Shown in pieces: positions 17,634-26,239 of a DNA stretch of 64,000 nt (position 1 is the first letter of the stretch; the number at the start of each line of letters is the position of its first letter). This DNA is from Deefgea rivuli DSM 18356 (GTDB lineage: Bacteria; Pseudomonadota; Gammaproteobacteria; Burkholderiales; Chitinibacteraceae). The stretch lies in assembly GCF_000620145.1 (NCBI RefSeq), contig NZ_JHVM01000009.1, positions 248,001-312,000 of the forward strand, given 5' to 3'. The translations under genes and the position numbers were made by a program. The notes under the pieces are model-generated. The model ran no database searches. It was given only the letters and a program-made list of their open reading frames with translations, and was not told the DNA's origin.

Positions 17634-18149
17634 TTACGTGTTTGGGTATAAAGCGCCTCTGCATTGAGTTAGCGCATCTTTTATCATGAAATTAACCAGA
17701 GTGGCGGATACGCCAAGGAGGTTAGCAATTTCCCTCTGAGTTAATCCTTCTAGACGATACATCACAAATACGCGCTGAGTCCGTGCGGGCAATTCTTTTA
17801 ATGCTGCACTGAGCAAACGCAATGATTGTTCGGTGATGAGTTGCATTTCAGGTAGTGGCGATGTGTCAGCGACCATCTGGCCTTCATCCTCCAGGGCAAA
17901 GTAAGTTAGCTCAAGAGACTCTCTTCTTTTTACATCGATCGCTAAATTTCGCACCACTTGCGTTAGGTAGGCGATTGGTTGTTTTGCTTGTATAGCTGAT
18001 TGTAATTGCATGATTTTTAGATATGCATCCTGCACGATGTCCTCTGCGCGTTCTGGATTGCCCAAAATTCGTAATGCGATTCGTTTTAGGTGCGCTCTGT
18101 TCGCCTGAAAACTGATCGCTAACTCGCTTTCAAAATCAATTTCACTCAC
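17634..18149 (-). CDS. ECF sigma factor, FecI/PvdS-like
   Basis: A 171-residue RNA polymerase sigma factor of the extracytoplasmic-function group. Region 2 shows AHLKRIALRILGNPERAEDIVQDAYLKIM, cited here only as a pattern (residues about 19-47). Region 4 shows LPARTQRVFVMYRLEGLTQ and the recognition helix LLGVSATLVNFM. It starts at GTG 18149. A Fur-box palindrome lies 35-55 bp upstream, so the gene should be induced by iron starvation. Seven matching promoter elements in the locus are its likely targets. It is transcribed away from the mbtH-NRPS operon. Confidence 0.92.
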   Translation of the reverse strand: MSEIDFESELAISFQANRAHLKRIALRILGNPERAEDIVQDAYLKIMQLQSAIQAKQPIAYLTQVVRNLAIDVKRRESLELTYFALEDEGQMVADTSPLPEMQLITEQSLRLLSAALKELPARTQRVFVMYRLEGLTQREIANLLGVSATLVNFMIKDALTQCRGALYPNT

Positions 18150-18183
18150 TGCAGCCGCCCGTATTTAGGTATGCCAAAAGATT

Positions 18184-18204
18184 AAATGATACACGTTATC
18201 ATTT
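18184..18204. promoter_or_regulatory. Predicted Fur box in front of the sigma gene
   Basis: Perfect 8-bp inverted repeat AAATGATA and TATCATTT around a 5-bp centre, within an AT-rich promoter region. It resembles the Fur consensus of GATAATGATAATCATTATC in composition and symmetry. It is placed upstream of the sigma factor gene. Confidence 0.75.
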
Positions 18205-18352
18205 AGATTGGTGATGAATATTTTTAATAATGTAAGTTTTAACTTGCTAAAAGTTAAATAATTTCCTAAGTCCCATCCTTTCCTTGTCAGATAGTGCCGC
18301 ATTTACACCATCGTGCTCACCTCCAATGAATTACTTTATGCGCAGTAGTTTG
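18205..18352. other. Divergent promoter region between sigma factor and mbtH
   Basis: Non-coding DNA between the Fur box and the mbtH promoter element. It contains AT-rich runs but no additional gene that I can support. Confidence 0.5.
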
Positions 18353-18376
18353 TAAACAAGCGCCACGGTGCTTCGT
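18353..18376 (+). promoter_or_regulatory. Iron-starvation sigma promoter element before mbtH-NRPS operon
   Basis: TAAAC at 18353-18357, a 16-bp spacer, CGT at 18374-18376; the flanks extend it to TAAACA and TCGT. It closely resembles the PvdS box TAAAT-N16-CGT known from Pseudomonas. It lies 57 bp upstream of the mbtH start. Confidence 0.8.
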
Positions 18377-18433
18377 CATACCTATGTAGGCGCCTACTCC
18401 TATGCGGAGCCATTGACTTTTAGTGAGGAAAAA

Positions 18434-18649
18434 ATGAGTTATTTTGATCGTGAAGATGGGACTTTTAAAGTGCTGGTGAACCATGAAGACCAGTACTCGC
18501 TCTGGCCTGATTTTAAAGCAGTACCGGGCGGTTGGACTGATACCGGGGTCAAAGGCAATAAGCAACATTGCCTTGATTACGTCAAGCAAACTTGGACTGA
18601 TATGCGTCCATTGAGCTTGCGCCGATTTATGGCTGAACAGGCTCAGTAA
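18434..18649 (+). CDS. MbtH-like protein
   Basis: A 71-residue MbtH family chaperone that binds and activates NRPS adenylation domains. The start ATG 18434 has the site GTGAGGAAAAA; the frame is open 22 codons further up, but the family starts at MSYFD. Diagnostic residues include the NHEDQYSLWP block, the tryptophans in GGWTDTG and QTWTDMRP, and the RPLSLRR tail. It is the first gene of the biosynthetic operon, and its TAATG stop-start overlap couples it to the thioesterase. Confidence 0.97.
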   Translation: MSYFDREDGTFKVLVNHEDQYSLWPDFKAVPGGWTDTGVKGNKQHCLDYVKQTWTDMRPLSLRRFMAEQAQ

Positions 18650-19374
18650 TGTCATCGGCTTTAACGTTAATTTGTTTGCCGTGTGCTGGCGCCAGCGCAA
18701 CGATGTATTTGCGTTGGCGGCGTTTTTTGCCCGCCCATATCAAATTGCTGGCATTGGAATTGCCGGGTCGTGGCGCGCTGATTGATGAAAAGCCGCTGAC
18801 GCATTATGCCGAACTCGTCGAGTGGATCGTTGGCCAGTTGGCGCTCAAACCGTGTGAGCGCTACGCCTTGTTTGGACACAGCATGGGTTCTTTATTGGCT
18901 TATGGGGTGTGCCGCCAGTTGGCCGCGAAAAACAAACCGCTGCCGCTGGGGCTATTTGTTTCTGCATCGGCAGCGCCAGCACGGCGAGATCCTGATCGTT
19001 TTGCTGGCATGTATGACGATCAGTCCTTGATCGCCGATTTAAAGCGTCAAGGTGGTACATCGGACGCGGTGCTGGGCAATGCTGAATTACTCCGCATGAC
19101 GCTTGATGTGCTGGCTGCCGACTACAGGGTATGCAACGATTTTACCTATGTAGATGCGGCCTCTCTTGATATACCCATTCATGTGTTTGCCGGTCGTGAT
19201 GATGAAATTACCGAGGTGCAGTTACGCGCTTGGCAATTAGAAACGCAATCGAGCTTTAGTTTAAATTGCTTTGCAGGCGGGCATTTTTATTTACGTGAAC
19301 AAGAGGCCGCTTTGCTGAGCCTGTTAACACGGCAATTGGCGACGCTGGAGCGGGCAGATGCAGCGATTGCATGA
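18649..19374 (+). CDS. Type II thioesterase (GrsT-like)
   Basis: A 241-residue alpha/beta-hydrolase of the external NRPS thioesterase group, which removes misprimed or stalled groups from carrier domains. The nucleophile elbow is GHSMGS, the N-terminal signature is LICLPCAGASATMY, and the catalytic Asp and His are seen in FAGRDDEI and GGHFYL. It overlaps the mbtH stop (TAATG) and overlaps the next gene by 17 bp, so it is translated within the operon. Confidence 0.95.
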   Translation: MSSALTLICLPCAGASATMYLRWRRFLPAHIKLLALELPGRGALIDEKPLTHYAELVEWIVGQLALKPCERYALFGHSMGSLLAYGVCRQLAAKNKPLPLGLFVSASAAPARRDPDRFAGMYDDQSLIADLKRQGGTSDAVLGNAELLRMTLDVLAADYRVCNDFTYVDAASLDIPIHVFAGRDDEITEVQLRAWQLETQSSFSLNCFAGGHFYLREQEAALLSLLTRQLATLERADAAIA

Positions 19375-20020
19375 TTACGTGCCGCAGGGCGTTGAAGTTT
19401 ATCAGTTGGAATATGCTTTTTTTCCACCGTCAGCGCAGCAAGACTGGTTGGTTCTCAGTGACGATGAACGCGCCCGAGCTTTACGCTTGCATAAACCCAT
19501 TGATCGTTTACGCGCCATTCGCACTCGGGCGCAACTGCGCCGCTTGCTGGCGAGTAAATTGGATTTAACGCCGCAACTGGTGCCAATTGATTACAACGCT
19601 TATGGCAAACCCTTGTTGCCTGAAGGAATGGGGCTTGATTTTAATGTGTCGCATTCTGCCGAGCGTGGTTTGATCGCTGTGTCCGAGGTGGGCGCGGTCG
19701 GGGTGGACATCGAGATGAAGCAAACGAACGCCGCCCTCGCCGATATTGCACCTTTATTACTGCACCCCGATGAGCAGGGCGCTGGCGAGTTGGTCGAACG
19801 CTGGGTCGTCAAAGAGGCGTGTTTAAAAGCGCTGGGTTGTGGGATTAGCGAGCATTTGCAAAGCATCGCGGTGCATCGACTAAAACAAAGCCGCTATCAA
19901 CTGGCTTATCCGGCTGGCATGGCGCAACAACTGCAAGCATGGCCCATCCAAGTCTCCAATGCCTATGTCGCCGCCATTGCCTTGGTCCTACCTTATTCAA
20001 CTGCAACTGATGTTATTTAG
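19358..20020 (+). CDS. 4'-phosphopantetheinyl transferase, Sfp type
   Basis: A 220-residue enzyme that attaches the phosphopantetheine arm of coenzyme A to the carrier domains of the assembly line. The family motifs are clear: the magnesium-binding VGVDIE, the downstream WVVKEACLKALG, and NVSHS upstream. Its start lies inside the thioesterase gene (17-bp overlap). It should act on the seven carrier domains encoded downstream. Confidence 0.95.
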   Translation: MQRLHDYVPQGVEVYQLEYAFFPPSAQQDWLVLSDDERARALRLHKPIDRLRAIRTRAQLRRLLASKLDLTPQLVPIDYNAYGKPLLPEGMGLDFNVSHSAERGLIAVSEVGAVGVDIEMKQTNAALADIAPLLLHPDEQGAGELVERWVVKEACLKALGCGISEHLQSIAVHRLKQSRYQLAYPAGMAQQLQAWPIQVSNAYVAAIALVLPYSTATDVI

Positions 20021-20031
20021 CGGAGTAAACA

Positions 20032-21009
20032 ATGAAAACGCCGTTTATATCACAAGCACCAATCGCGTCTGAATTACCCGTTTTGATCGAGCCTGCTTTT
20101 GATGGTGAGGCACTATTGGATGCATTTCTGCGTTTAAAACCATACATTGACGCGCATTTATTACGCGTCGGCGGCGTGTTATTGCGCGGCTTTTCGGTGC
20201 CAGATGTTGCCAGTTTTCAGGCATTTGCCGCGTCGTTTGGTCATCCTTTATTGAAATATGAGTTTGCTTCTACGCCCCGTACGGCGGTTTCAACTGGGGT
20301 ATACACATCGACCGAATACCCCGCTCATCAGCACATTCCCTTGCATAACGAGCAAGCGTATACGCGGGAATGGCCGATGAAAATTTGGTTTCACAGTGTG
20401 ATTGCGGCGCAAAGTGGCGGTGAAACGCCGATTGCGGATAGTCGGGCAATTTATCAGCGCATGCCGAGCGAGATTCGTGCGCGTTTTGCCCAGGGCTTGT
20501 TGTATGTACGAAATTACGGCGATTTCGACCTACCTTGGTCGCAGGTATTTAACACGACCGATCCTGCTGAAGTGGAATCAATTTGTCAGCGTATCGGCGT
20601 GCAATGGGAATGGAAAGAAGATGGTGATTTACGTACCAGTCAGCTGTGCCAAGGCGTTGAGCAACATCCAATAACAGGAGAGATGGTTTGGTTTAACCAG
20701 GCCCATTTATTCCATGCGTCCAATTTACAGCCAGAAGTACGCGAGTCGCTCGAAGAATTACTAGGCATAGAAAATCTGCCACGCAATGTTTATTTTGCCG
20801 ACGGAAGCGCCATCCCCGATGAAATGTTCGCCGAGGTACGAGCCGTACTCGCGGCGGAAACCGTGATGTTTCCGTGGCAAGCAGGCGATGTTTTGATGCT
20901 CGACAATATGCTGGCAGCGCACGCACGGACGCCATTTTCTGGCGCAAGAAAAGTCGTTGTCGCGATGTCTGAACCACACTCCAATCTCGAACAGATTTTA
21001 ATAGGTTAA
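20032..21009 (+). CDS. SyrP-like Fe(II)/2-oxoglutarate beta-hydroxylase (TauD family)
   Basis: A 325-residue non-haem iron dioxygenase. The iron ligands are visible as HNE (LHNEQAYT) and the distal His in LAAHARTPFSG, followed by the 2-oxoglutarate-binding Arg region. SyrP-type enzymes hydroxylate the beta carbon of aspartate bound to an NRPS carrier domain. The assembly line has one clear Asp-activating A domain (in 34024-41835), which is the likely substrate site. This would give beta-hydroxyaspartate, a bidentate iron ligand. The start ATG has GCGGAGTAAACA in front. It lies 5 bp before the first NRPS gene. Substrate assignment is inference from A-domain prediction. Confidence 0.85.
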   Translation: MKTPFISQAPIASELPVLIEPAFDGEALLDAFLRLKPYIDAHLLRVGGVLLRGFSVPDVASFQAFAASFGHPLLKYEFASTPRTAVSTGVYTSTEYPAHQHIPLHNEQAYTREWPMKIWFHSVIAAQSGGETPIADSRAIYQRMPSEIRARFAQGLLYVRNYGDFDLPWSQVFNTTDPAEVESICQRIGVQWEWKEDGDLRTSQLCQGVEQHPITGEMVWFNQAHLFHASNLQPEVRESLEELLGIENLPRNVYFADGSAIPDEMFAEVRAVLAAETVMFPWQAGDVLMLDNMLAAHARTPFSGARKVVVAMSEPHSNLEQILIG

Positions 21010-21013
21010 TCCA

Positions 21014-24000
21014 GTGAAAAAATACCCTCACACAATGGTCGAATGTTTACGTGATCTTGCCTTGTCTCGCCCAGATGATGCCGCTTTGGTGGTGCTCAGC
21101 CGCAGCGGCGAGTTGACATTGAATTACGCGCAATTGGATGGTCGAGTGCGAGCGCTGGCTGCGGTATTGCAGCAACGTTGTCAGCCTGCCGATCGAGCTT
21201 TAATTTTGTTGGATAACGACGAGCATTATGTCGTGGCTTTTTTTGCTTGCCTTTACGCTGGTGTGATTGCCGTTCCGGTTTTTCCGCCCGAATCGCTGAA
21301 AGAGCAGCATTTGGCGCGCTTGTCGGGCATTGCTCTTGATTCGCAAGCCGCGTGCATTTTAAGTAGTTCGGCCATTATTGCGATGGTCGGCGGCGCGATG
21401 TCGGCGCTGGGTGTGGCGGATGTGTTGGCGGTGGATGAGGCCGATTGGGATGCCGCAGAACAATGGCGGCCTTTTCCAGTACAAGATGATGCGATTGCAT
21501 TTTTGCAATACACCTCGGGTTCAACATCGGCACCTAAAGGCGTGATGGTGAGTCACGCCAATTTAATGGCGAATGAGCGAGCGATTGAAGAGGGTTTATC
21601 GGTCAATACGGACGATGTGTTCGTGTCTTGGCTGCCGCTTTATCACGATATGGGTTTGATTGGTGGTCTGTTACAGCCGATTCATCGCGGTATTTTGGTT
21701 GTGTTGATGAGTCCGGCTTACTTTATGGAGCGCCCTATACGCTGGCTAGAAGCGATTTCGCGCTTTGGCGGAACGATTAGCGGCGGCCCTGATTTTTCTT
21801 ATCGTTTGTGCGTCGAGCGTATCAAGCCCAGCCAAATCAAAGCGCTGGACTTATCGCGCTGGCGCTTAATGTTTTCGGGCGCAGAGCCCGTGCGTAGCGA
21901 TACCTTGGCTGCGTTTGTTGAACATTTTGGCGACGCTGGATTTAGCGCAGCAGCGCCATACCCTTGCTATGGTTTAGCCGAGGCGACTCTGTTTGTGACT
22001 GGCGGTAAGTCGGGCAGTGGCGTGGTGGAATTGCCGTTCTCGCGTGAGCAACTGGCGCAAGGCCGCGCCGTAGTCGATCAGGCCGGCGATGTGCAAGTCG
22101 CTTGCGGCTTTGCGCCGTCCTTGCATTGCGTCAATATCGTCGATCCAGTTGGCTTAAACGTCCTCGCCGACGGTGACGTCGGTGAAATTTGGGTCAGCGG
22201 CCCGAGTATTGCGCAAGGTTATTGGCAGCAAGAAGCGGCGACGCAGGAGGCTTTTGTCGAGCATCGCGGCCAGCGCTGGTTACGCACAGGTGACTTGGGT
22301 TTTTGGCAGGCGGGGCAGTTGTATATCACAGGTCGGCGCAAAGACCTGATTATTTTGCGCGGGCATAATGTGTATCCGCAGGATATTGAACAGGCCTTAG
22401 AAAAATCAGTCGAGGTAGTCAGAAAAGGCCGTGTGGCTGCGTTTGCAGTCACTGGTGCGAACGGTGAGGGCGTCGGTGTCGCACTTGAAGTATCTAAAAA
22501 TTGGCAAAAATTAATCCCGCCGCAGGCACTGTACGAAGTCTTAAGCCAAGCCGCCAGCGAAATTTGCCGCGAGGCTTTAGCGGTCGTTGTGTTGCTGCAC
22601 CCAGGCAGTTTGCCGAAAACTTCGAGCGGCAAATTGCAACGCGCCGCTTGCCGCACAGGCTGGCAAGCGCGAACGCTGAATGCTTATGCGATCTATGAAT
22701 TTGGCGCTTGGCCGCTGGGCGAAACTCAGGCCATCCATGTCGATCCGCCCGTTGGCGAAATCGAAGTTCAATTAGCCGCGCTGTGGCAAGTGCTGCTTAA
22801 AAAAGACATTGCCGATCGCCACGCACATTTCTTTAGCCAAGGCGGTAACTCGTTGCTGGCGACTCAATTAGTCGCCCAAATTCGCGAACATTGGCAACTT
22901 GATTTCACGCTGTCAGCGCTCTTTGCTGGCGCAAAACTCAGCGACGTGGCGGCGGAACTCATGCGTTTGCAAAGTAGCGGCGCGCAGATTCAAAACGAAG
23001 CGATTCCCCGCTTAAATCTAGACCGAGCATCGCTGTCGTTTGCGCAATTGCGGCAATGGCTGTTGTGGCAAATTAATCCACACAGCAATGCCTATCATAT
23101 TGCAGGCGGTTTGCGCTTGCACGGTGAGCTTAATTGCGCTGCGCTGCATGGTGCATTGCAAACCTTAGTCGATCGTCATTCTGCGCTGCGTACCGTGTTT
23201 GTACCGCACGCCGATTTGATGGTCGAGCAGCACGTGTTGCCACAGTTGACGCTGGAACTTGCGCAGCTGGATTTACGCGATTGCAGCTTGGGTGAGTGTG
23301 AATTAAAAGCCGCAGCGCAAGCCCGCGCGTGGCAAATACAGCCATTTGATTTAAGCCAAGCGCCCTTGCTGCGCGCAGGTCTGATTCGTGTTTCTCAGCA
23401 AGAATCGGTGTTGGTGCTGGTACTGCACCATATTATTGCCGACGGCGGCACGATGCAGGTCTTGCTGGACGAGTTATTTGCGCTCTACGACGCCGCCGTG
23501 GCAGGCCAAGCGCCCGCGCTGGCGGCCCCGGTGATTGAATACATCGACTTCTCACAATGGCAGCGCGATTTTCTGGCTGGCGATGTCGCGCAGCAGCAAT
23601 TGGCGTGGTGGAAAAATGAACTAGGCGACGAGCATCCAGTGTTGTTATTACCCAGCGACGTTCCGCGCCAAGTTGATGTTGAATACGCCGCAGCGCAATA
23701 CGATTTTGTGATTCCGCCGCGTTTGGCGCAAGCGCTACAGCACAACGACGCGACGCTGTTTGCCCAATTACTGAGCGCGTTTCAAGCGCTGCTGTATCGC
23801 TACTCGGCGCAAAACGAAATTCGCATTGGCGTTCCCGTCGCCAATCGCACGCGCAGCGAAGTGACCTCACTGGTTGGCTTTTTTGTTAATACGCAATTGC
23901 TGCGCACCAACGTTGATGGCTCTGTGAGCTTGGCTGATCTATTGCAGCGCAGCACAGAACACCTGCGCGGCGCGCAGTTGAATCAAGATTTGCCTTTTGA

Positions 24001-26239
24001 GCAATTACTCGACGGGCTGAATATTTCGCGCTCGCAACGGCCTTTATTCCAAGTGATGTTCAATCATTTGCGCGAAGATTTCCGCGCACTGCGCAGCACC
24101 AGCGGCCTTGGCATCGAGCTTTACCCGATGGCAGCACAAACCGCGCAATTTGAAATCACATTAGAAACGCTTGAGCAGCCCGACGGCAGCATTAACGCGC
24201 GCTGGGTTTACGCCGCGCCGCTATTTAGCGCCCAGCGCATGGCGCAAATGGCCGAGCATTACATCAATATGCTTACGACCTTGGTCGACGCGCCGAATAC
24301 GACGATAGGCGAGGTGAAACTACTCAGCATCGCCGAACAGCACGCGCTGCAAACGCTGGGCAATAACCCACAGCGCTTTGACGCGGCTCAGCCGGTGCAT
24401 CGCTTAATCGAGGCGCAAGTCGCGCAGCGGCCTGAGGCGACGGCGTTGATTTTTGGCGAGATTGAATTGAGCTATGCCGAGCTGAATCAACGCGCCAATC
24501 AGCTGGCGCATTATTTGATCGCGCAAGGCGTGGGCTTAGAAAGCAAAGTCGGCATCGCATTGGAGCGCGGCGTCGATATGATCGTTGCCTTGCTTGCGGT
24601 ACTTAAAGCCGGCGGCGCTTACGTGCCACTCGATCCTGAATACCCACAAGATAGACTGGCGTATATGGTTGCAGACAGCGGAATAAATGCGTTGCTGACA
24701 AATACCCAGCTCATTAATCGAATCCCAAGCGCCAACAGCCAAGTCATCATGCTGGATACATTGGATCTGACGACGCAATCAACGCAAAACCCCGACGTCG
24801 CCATCCACGGCGACAATTTGGCGTACGTGATTTACACCTCGGGCTCAACGGGCAAGCCGAAGGGGGTGGCGGTGGCGCATGCGCCGTTGGCTGAATATAC
24901 CCAAGGTGCGATGCAATTTATTCAATTGCAGCCCGCGGATCGGGTATTACAGTTTTCTACTTTGAATTTTGATGGCTTTGTTGAGCAATTTTTCCCGACA
25001 TTTTGCGCGGGAGCTGCGCTCGTTTTGCGTGGTAATGCCTTATGGGATAGCGAAACCTTTTACCGTGAAGTGATCCGCACTGGGATTTCAGTGGCTGATT
25101 TGACGACGGCGTATTGGTTCTTATTGGCGCAGGATTTTGCGCAAATGGGGCCGCGTGATTATGGCCGTTTGCGCCAAGTACATGCTGGCGGCGAGGCAAT
25201 GGCGCTCGAGGGCTTGAGCGCGTGGCGTAAAGCAGGTTTGTCGCACGTTAAATTGCTCAATACCTATGGCCCAACTGAAATTTTGGTCGAAGCTGCGGCG
25301 TGGGATTGCACCGATGCGAGTCTTGAAGAGCTGCAGTCATTGCCGATTGGTGCGCCATTGTCGAGTCGGGAATTAAGAATTTTAGATGCCGAGCTAAATG
25401 CCGTCCCGTTAGGTGTGGCCGGAGAGCTTTATATAGGCGGTGCCTTGCTGGCGCGCGGTTATTTGAATCGTGCAGAACTCAGCGCCGAGCGCTTTGTTGC
25501 CGACCCGTTTGATCCAAACGGCGGCCGCTTATATCGCACCGGCGACTTGGTGTGCTGGCGCGCTGACGGCCAACTGGAATACCTCGGGCGTCTCGATCAT
25601 CAAGTGAAAATTCGTGGTTTTAGGATTGAGCTGGGTGAAATCGAAGCGCAATTGCTGGCGCAAGAATCGGTACGCGAAGCGGTGGTGGTGGCGCAAGAAG
25701 GGCCTGGTGGTGTGAGATTGGTTGGCTACGTTTCACCACACGCAGGCATCACGCTTGACACCGCGCAACTCAAATCCGCCATCGCCGCTGTACTGCCCGA
25801 CTATATGGTGCCGAGTATTTTGGTCTCACTCGACGCCTTGCCGCTGAATCCGAACGGTAAGGTTGATCGTAAAGCGCTGCCGAAGGCTGAAGTCACCCTT
25901 GCTGAATATATCGCGCCGCAAGGCGAGCTTGAGCAAGCGCTGGCGGCGGTGTGGCAGCAGTTGTTGCAATTGGAGCGCGTCGGCCTGCACGATAGTTTTT
26001 TTGAAATCGGCGGCAATTCGCTGTTGGCGATGAAGTTGCATCAGCTGTTGACGCAAACACTCGCGCCGACGCTCAGCGTGGTCGATTTATTCAAATATCC
26101 AACGATTGCGAGCTTGGCGCAGTACCTGCAAGCGTCGCCTGAATCAGCGTTGTCTGCGCAAGACCATCAAGATCGAGCGCAGCGCCAACGCGCAGGTTTT
26201 CTGAAACAGAATCCGCGTAAAGAGACACAAAATGCGTAA
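21014..26239 (+). CDS. Loading NRPS: FAAL-ACP-C-A-PCP
   Basis: A 1741-residue protein starting at GTG 21014; ATG at codon 8 is an alternative. Domains: fatty-acyl-AMP ligase (about 1-580; YTSGSTSAPKGVMVSH, SWLPLYHDMGLI), carrier with phosphopantetheine Ser613 in GGNS, condensation domain with intact HHxxxDG at 805-811, adenylation domain (about 1140-1590), and carrier with Ser1669. The FAAL activates a fatty acid as acyl-adenylate and loads it on the first carrier. The C domain then acylates the first amino acid. My reading of the A-domain pocket is D-G-E-D-H-G-T-V-E-K; acidic positions suggest a basic side chain (Orn, Lys or Arg-like), but I do not assign it firmly. The gene ends inside the next gene (8-bp overlap). 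Confidence 0.93.
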   Translation: MKKYPHTMVECLRDLALSRPDDAALVVLSRSGELTLNYAQLDGRVRALAAVLQQRCQPADRALILLDNDEHYVVAFFACLYAGVIAVPVFPPESLKEQHLARLSGIALDSQAACILSSSAIIAMVGGAMSALGVADVLAVDEADWDAAEQWRPFPVQDDAIAFLQYTSGSTSAPKGVMVSHANLMANERAIEEGLSVNTDDVFVSWLPLYHDMGLIGGLLQPIHRGILVVLMSPAYFMERPIRWLEAISRFGGTISGGPDFSYRLCVERIKPSQIKALDLSRWRLMFSGAEPVRSDTLAAFVEHFGDAGFSAAAPYPCYGLAEATLFVTGGKSGSGVVELPFSREQLAQGRAVVDQAGDVQVACGFAPSLHCVNIVDPVGLNVLADGDVGEIWVSGPSIAQGYWQQEAATQEAFVEHRGQRWLRTGDLGFWQAGQLYITGRRKDLIILRGHNVYPQDIEQALEKSVEVVRKGRVAAFAVTGANGEGVGVALEVSKNWQKLIPPQALYEVLSQAASEICREALAVVVLLHPGSLPKTSSGKLQRAACRTGWQARTLNAYAIYEFGAWPLGETQAIHVDPPVGEIEVQLAALWQVLLKKDIADRHAHFFSQGGNSLLATQLVAQIREHWQLDFTLSALFAGAKLSDVAAELMRLQSSGAQIQNEAIPRLNLDRASLSFAQLRQWLLWQINPHSNAYHIAGGLRLHGELNCAALHGALQTLVDRHSALRTVFVPHADLMVEQHVLPQLTLELAQLDLRDCSLGECELKAAAQARAWQIQPFDLSQAPLLRAGLIRVSQQESVLVLVLHHIIADGGTMQVLLDELFALYDAAVAGQAPALAAPVIEYIDFSQWQRDFLAGDVAQQQLAWWKNELGDEHPVLLLPSDVPRQVDVEYAAAQYDFVIPPRLAQALQHNDATLFAQLLSAFQALLYRYSAQNEIRIGVPVANRTRSEVTSLVGFFVNTQLLRTNVDGSVSLADLLQRSTEHLRGAQLNQDLPFEQLLDGLNISRSQRPLFQVMFNHLREDFRALRSTSGLGIELYPMAAQTAQFEITLETLEQPDGSINARWVYAAPLFSAQRMAQMAEHYINMLTTLVDAPNTTIGEVKLLSIAEQHALQTLGNNPQRFDAAQPVHRLIEAQVAQRPEATALIFGEIELSYAELNQRANQLAHYLIAQGVGLESKVGIALERGVDMIVALLAVLKAGGAYVPLDPEYPQDRLAYMVADSGINALLTNTQLINRIPSANSQVIMLDTLDLTTQSTQNPDVAIHGDNLAYVIYTSGSTGKPKGVAVAHAPLAEYTQGAMQFIQLQPADRVLQFSTLNFDGFVEQFFPTFCAGAALVLRGNALWDSETFYREVIRTGISVADLTTAYWFLLAQDFAQMGPRDYGRLRQVHAGGEAMALEGLSAWRKAGLSHVKLLNTYGPTEILVEAAAWDCTDASLEELQSLPIGAPLSSRELRILDAELNAVPLGVAGELYIGGALLARGYLNRAELSAERFVADPFDPNGGRLYRTGDLVCWRADGQLEYLGRLDHQVKIRGFRIELGEIEAQLLAQESVREAVVVAQEGPGGVRLVGYVSPHAGITLDTAQLKSAIAAVLPDYMVPSILVSLDALPLNPNGKVDRKALPKAEVTLAEYIAPQGELEQALAAVWQQLLQLERVGLHDSFFEIGGNSLLAMKLHQLLTQTLAPTLSVVDLFKYPTIASLAQYLQASPESALSAQDHQDRAQRQRAGFLKQNPRKETQNA

